Assembly (NCBI GenBank): GCA_007121375.1 | Contig: SKLX01000067.1 | Coordinates: 1-5,993, forward strand | DNA: 5,993 nucleotides | Source: Bacillota bacterium | GTDB lineage: Bacteria > Bacillota > Dethiobacteria > SKNC01 | Direction: 5' to 3' | Part shown: positions 5,004-5,993 of the stretch, one piece after another | Layout of the letters: every line of letters starts with the position of its first letter | How positions within the stretch are numbered: position 1 is the first letter of the stretch | Notes under the pieces: generated by a model | The model's input: only the letters and a program-made list of their open reading frames with translations | The model's database searches: none | Told to the model about the DNA's origin: nothing | Position numbers and translations under genes: made by a program

Positions 5004-5782
5004 GTTTCTACCAGCTGATTCCTTTCATTGAAAAAAGTTTTGTAACCCATCTGGACCATAATAAATACAGTAAGGGAAACGCTTCCCACAATGCCTAACA
5101 TTATAGCTATCTGGTATTCTATGGCAGTTAAAGGAGAAACTCCTGACAGAATTTGTCCTGTCATCATACCCGGCAAAAAAACTATGCCCATTCCAACCAT
5201 GGAATTGATGGTAGGAAGTATAGCCGCTGTAAAGGCATCGTTAACAATTATTTTAGTAGCCTGGTTAGGTGTAGCTCCCAACATGAGGGCTCCTTCAACC
5301 TGGTCCTTTCTTGTCTTTATTCCATCTATTAGTCTCTCTGTTCCCAGGGAGATTCCTGTCATGGAGTTGCCTATAACCATGCCTGATATGGTAATAAAGT
5401 ATCTTGCCTCATACCAGGGTTGAAGGTTAATTACTACCAGGAGAAAATAGACAATAGTAATGGTAGTGCCTAAAAACATGGACAGGCTAATTACTCTGCG
5501 AAGATTTGGACTGATTTTAACCTTTACCCTGCTGTAGATATTTCTTATAGCAAATATCTCCATCAATAGGAGTACTCCTATGGAAAGCAGGTAATGGTTA
5601 ACGGCAAAGAGATAAACAAGGACGTAACCCATAAGTATAAGTTGAAGTGTCATTCGTAGAGAAGCAATAACTATCTCTTTTTCCCTACCTATTCCCTGTC
5701 TTTTAACAATATATAAGAGGATAAGGAGAAACACATAGGCCCCTAAAAGCTGCAGAATCCCTATTTCAATTATGCCGTTCAT
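4997..5782 (-). CDS. fetB: FetB/UPF0014-family ABC transporter permease (putative metal export)
   Basis: The 261-residue inner-membrane protein has about seven hydrophobic segments (near 5-25, 36-60, 62-80, 98-120, 128-148, 186-206 and 222-246). Family landmarks are visible: the basic loop IGREKEIVIASLRMTLQL (31-48), the SGMVIGNSM segment (133-141), the cytoplasmic coupling loop VEGALMLGATPNQA (162-175) that contacts the ATPase, and LPGMMTGQILSGVSPLTA (203-220). In E. coli, FetAB is a putative iron exporter that improves survival under peroxide stress. The substrate here is inferred from family only. The start at 5782 is supported by GAGGAGGT (5798-5791) eight bases upstream, lying inside the end of the ATPase gene. 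The two genes overlap by 17 bases, which points to translational coupling and fixed co-expression. The length is normal for the family and nothing appears damaged. Confidence 0.92.
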   Translation of the reverse strand: MNGIIEIGILQLLGAYVFLLILLYIVKRQGIGREKEIVIASLRMTLQLILMGYVLVYLFAVNHYLLSIGVLLLMEIFAIRNIYSRVKVKISPNLRRVISLSMFLGTTITIVYFLLVVINLQPWYEARYFITISGMVIGNSMTGISLGTERLIDGIKTRKDQVEGALMLGATPNQATKIIVNDAFTAAILPTINSMVGMGIVFLPGMMTGQILSGVSPLTAIEYQIAIMLGIVGSVSLTVFIMVQMGYKTFFNERNQLVETF

Positions 5783-5993
5783 AAAATACTACCTCCTCTA
5801 CTTCCTTAATTTTGCCCTCCTCTAAAACAATTATTATTTCTCCATAAGTTCTGGCCAGGGTTTTCGAGTGGGTAATCATGACAAGGCTTTTATTGCGCTC
5901 TTTTATATAATTAATTACTTTTTCAATTATGTGGATTTCCGTATCCTCATCCAGGGCAGAAGAAGGTTCGTCCAGGAGCAAAACTTCTGGATC
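5766..5993 (-). CDS. fetA: FetA-type ABC transporter ATP-binding protein, C-terminal part, cut by the right edge
   Basis: Only the last 75 codons are in the window; the reading frame is open to the right edge. Visible ATPase elements in order are the Walker B strand VLLLDEP with its catalytic Glu, the D-loop SALD, and the H-loop His in ITHS about 30 residues later. The chain then ends with the typical IIVLEEGKIKE strand and turn. Walker A and the ABC signature lie outside. The assignment as FetA rests on the overlapping FetB-family permease gene rather than on this fragment, which by itself only shows an ABC ATPase. It would power metal export by the permease at the inner membrane. Confidence 0.85.
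   Translation of the reverse strand, partial: DPEVLLLDEPSSALDEDTEIHIIEKVINYIKERNKSLVMITHSKTLARTYGEIIIVLEEGKIKEVEEVVFYERHN

Noticed and set aside
5091..5423. Plus-strand reading frame of 110 codons.
   Set aside because: It is the mirror of the fetB coding sequence; fetB has clear family motifs and its own ribosome binding site.

Overview
The window is AT-rich, tightly packed bacterial DNA with strong AAGGAGG-type ribosome binding sites. Its gene set includes an oxygen-reducing flavodiiron protein, a DUF4870 membrane protein and a Cytidylate_kin2-type kinase. Together these suggest an anaerobic Firmicute of the class Clostridia. That is an inference; no 16S or other marker gene is present.

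Layout from left to right. (1) The 3' end of an asparagine synthetase gene (+), entering from the left edge. (2) A three-gene minus-strand operon read from 3027 down to 542: FprA-type flavodiiron protein, a membrane methyltransferase of the ICMT/PEMT type, and a GDT1/TMEM165-type cation transporter. (3) A divergent AT-rich control region (about 3028-3165), then a plus-strand DUF4870 gene closed by a clear intrinsic terminator. (4) A plus-strand gene that joins a cytidylate-kinase-like domain to a C-terminal PD-(D/E)XK-nuclease-like domain. (5) About 400 bases without a convincing protein gene (4588-4996). (6) A minus-strand fetA-fetB-type ABC exporter pair, with fetA cut by the right edge.

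The most interesting part is the gap in (5). On the minus strand it has a near-consensus promoter (TTGACA, 17 nt, CATAAT) whose spacer is filled by a perfect 12-bp palindrome. About seven bases after the -10 begins an 11-base sequence whose exact reverse complement lies about 300 bases downstream, followed by a U-rich tract. The closing stem extends to 18 of 19 positions if G-U pairs are allowed, and several internal helices can be drawn. The wobble pairs are wobbles only on the minus strand. I read this as a roughly 320-335 nt structured non-coding RNA gene that I do not recognise. A worn-out protein gene or a MITE are the alternatives.

Working together: the flavodiiron protein (O2 or NO reduction), the GDT1 transporter (probably Mn/Ca) and FetAB (putative iron export, linked to peroxide tolerance in E. 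coli) are each plausible parts of oxidative-stress and metal balance in an anaerobe. AT-rich dyads in the fprA/DUF4870 control region could fit a Fur/PerR-type regulator. This shared theme is inference, not shown by the sequence.
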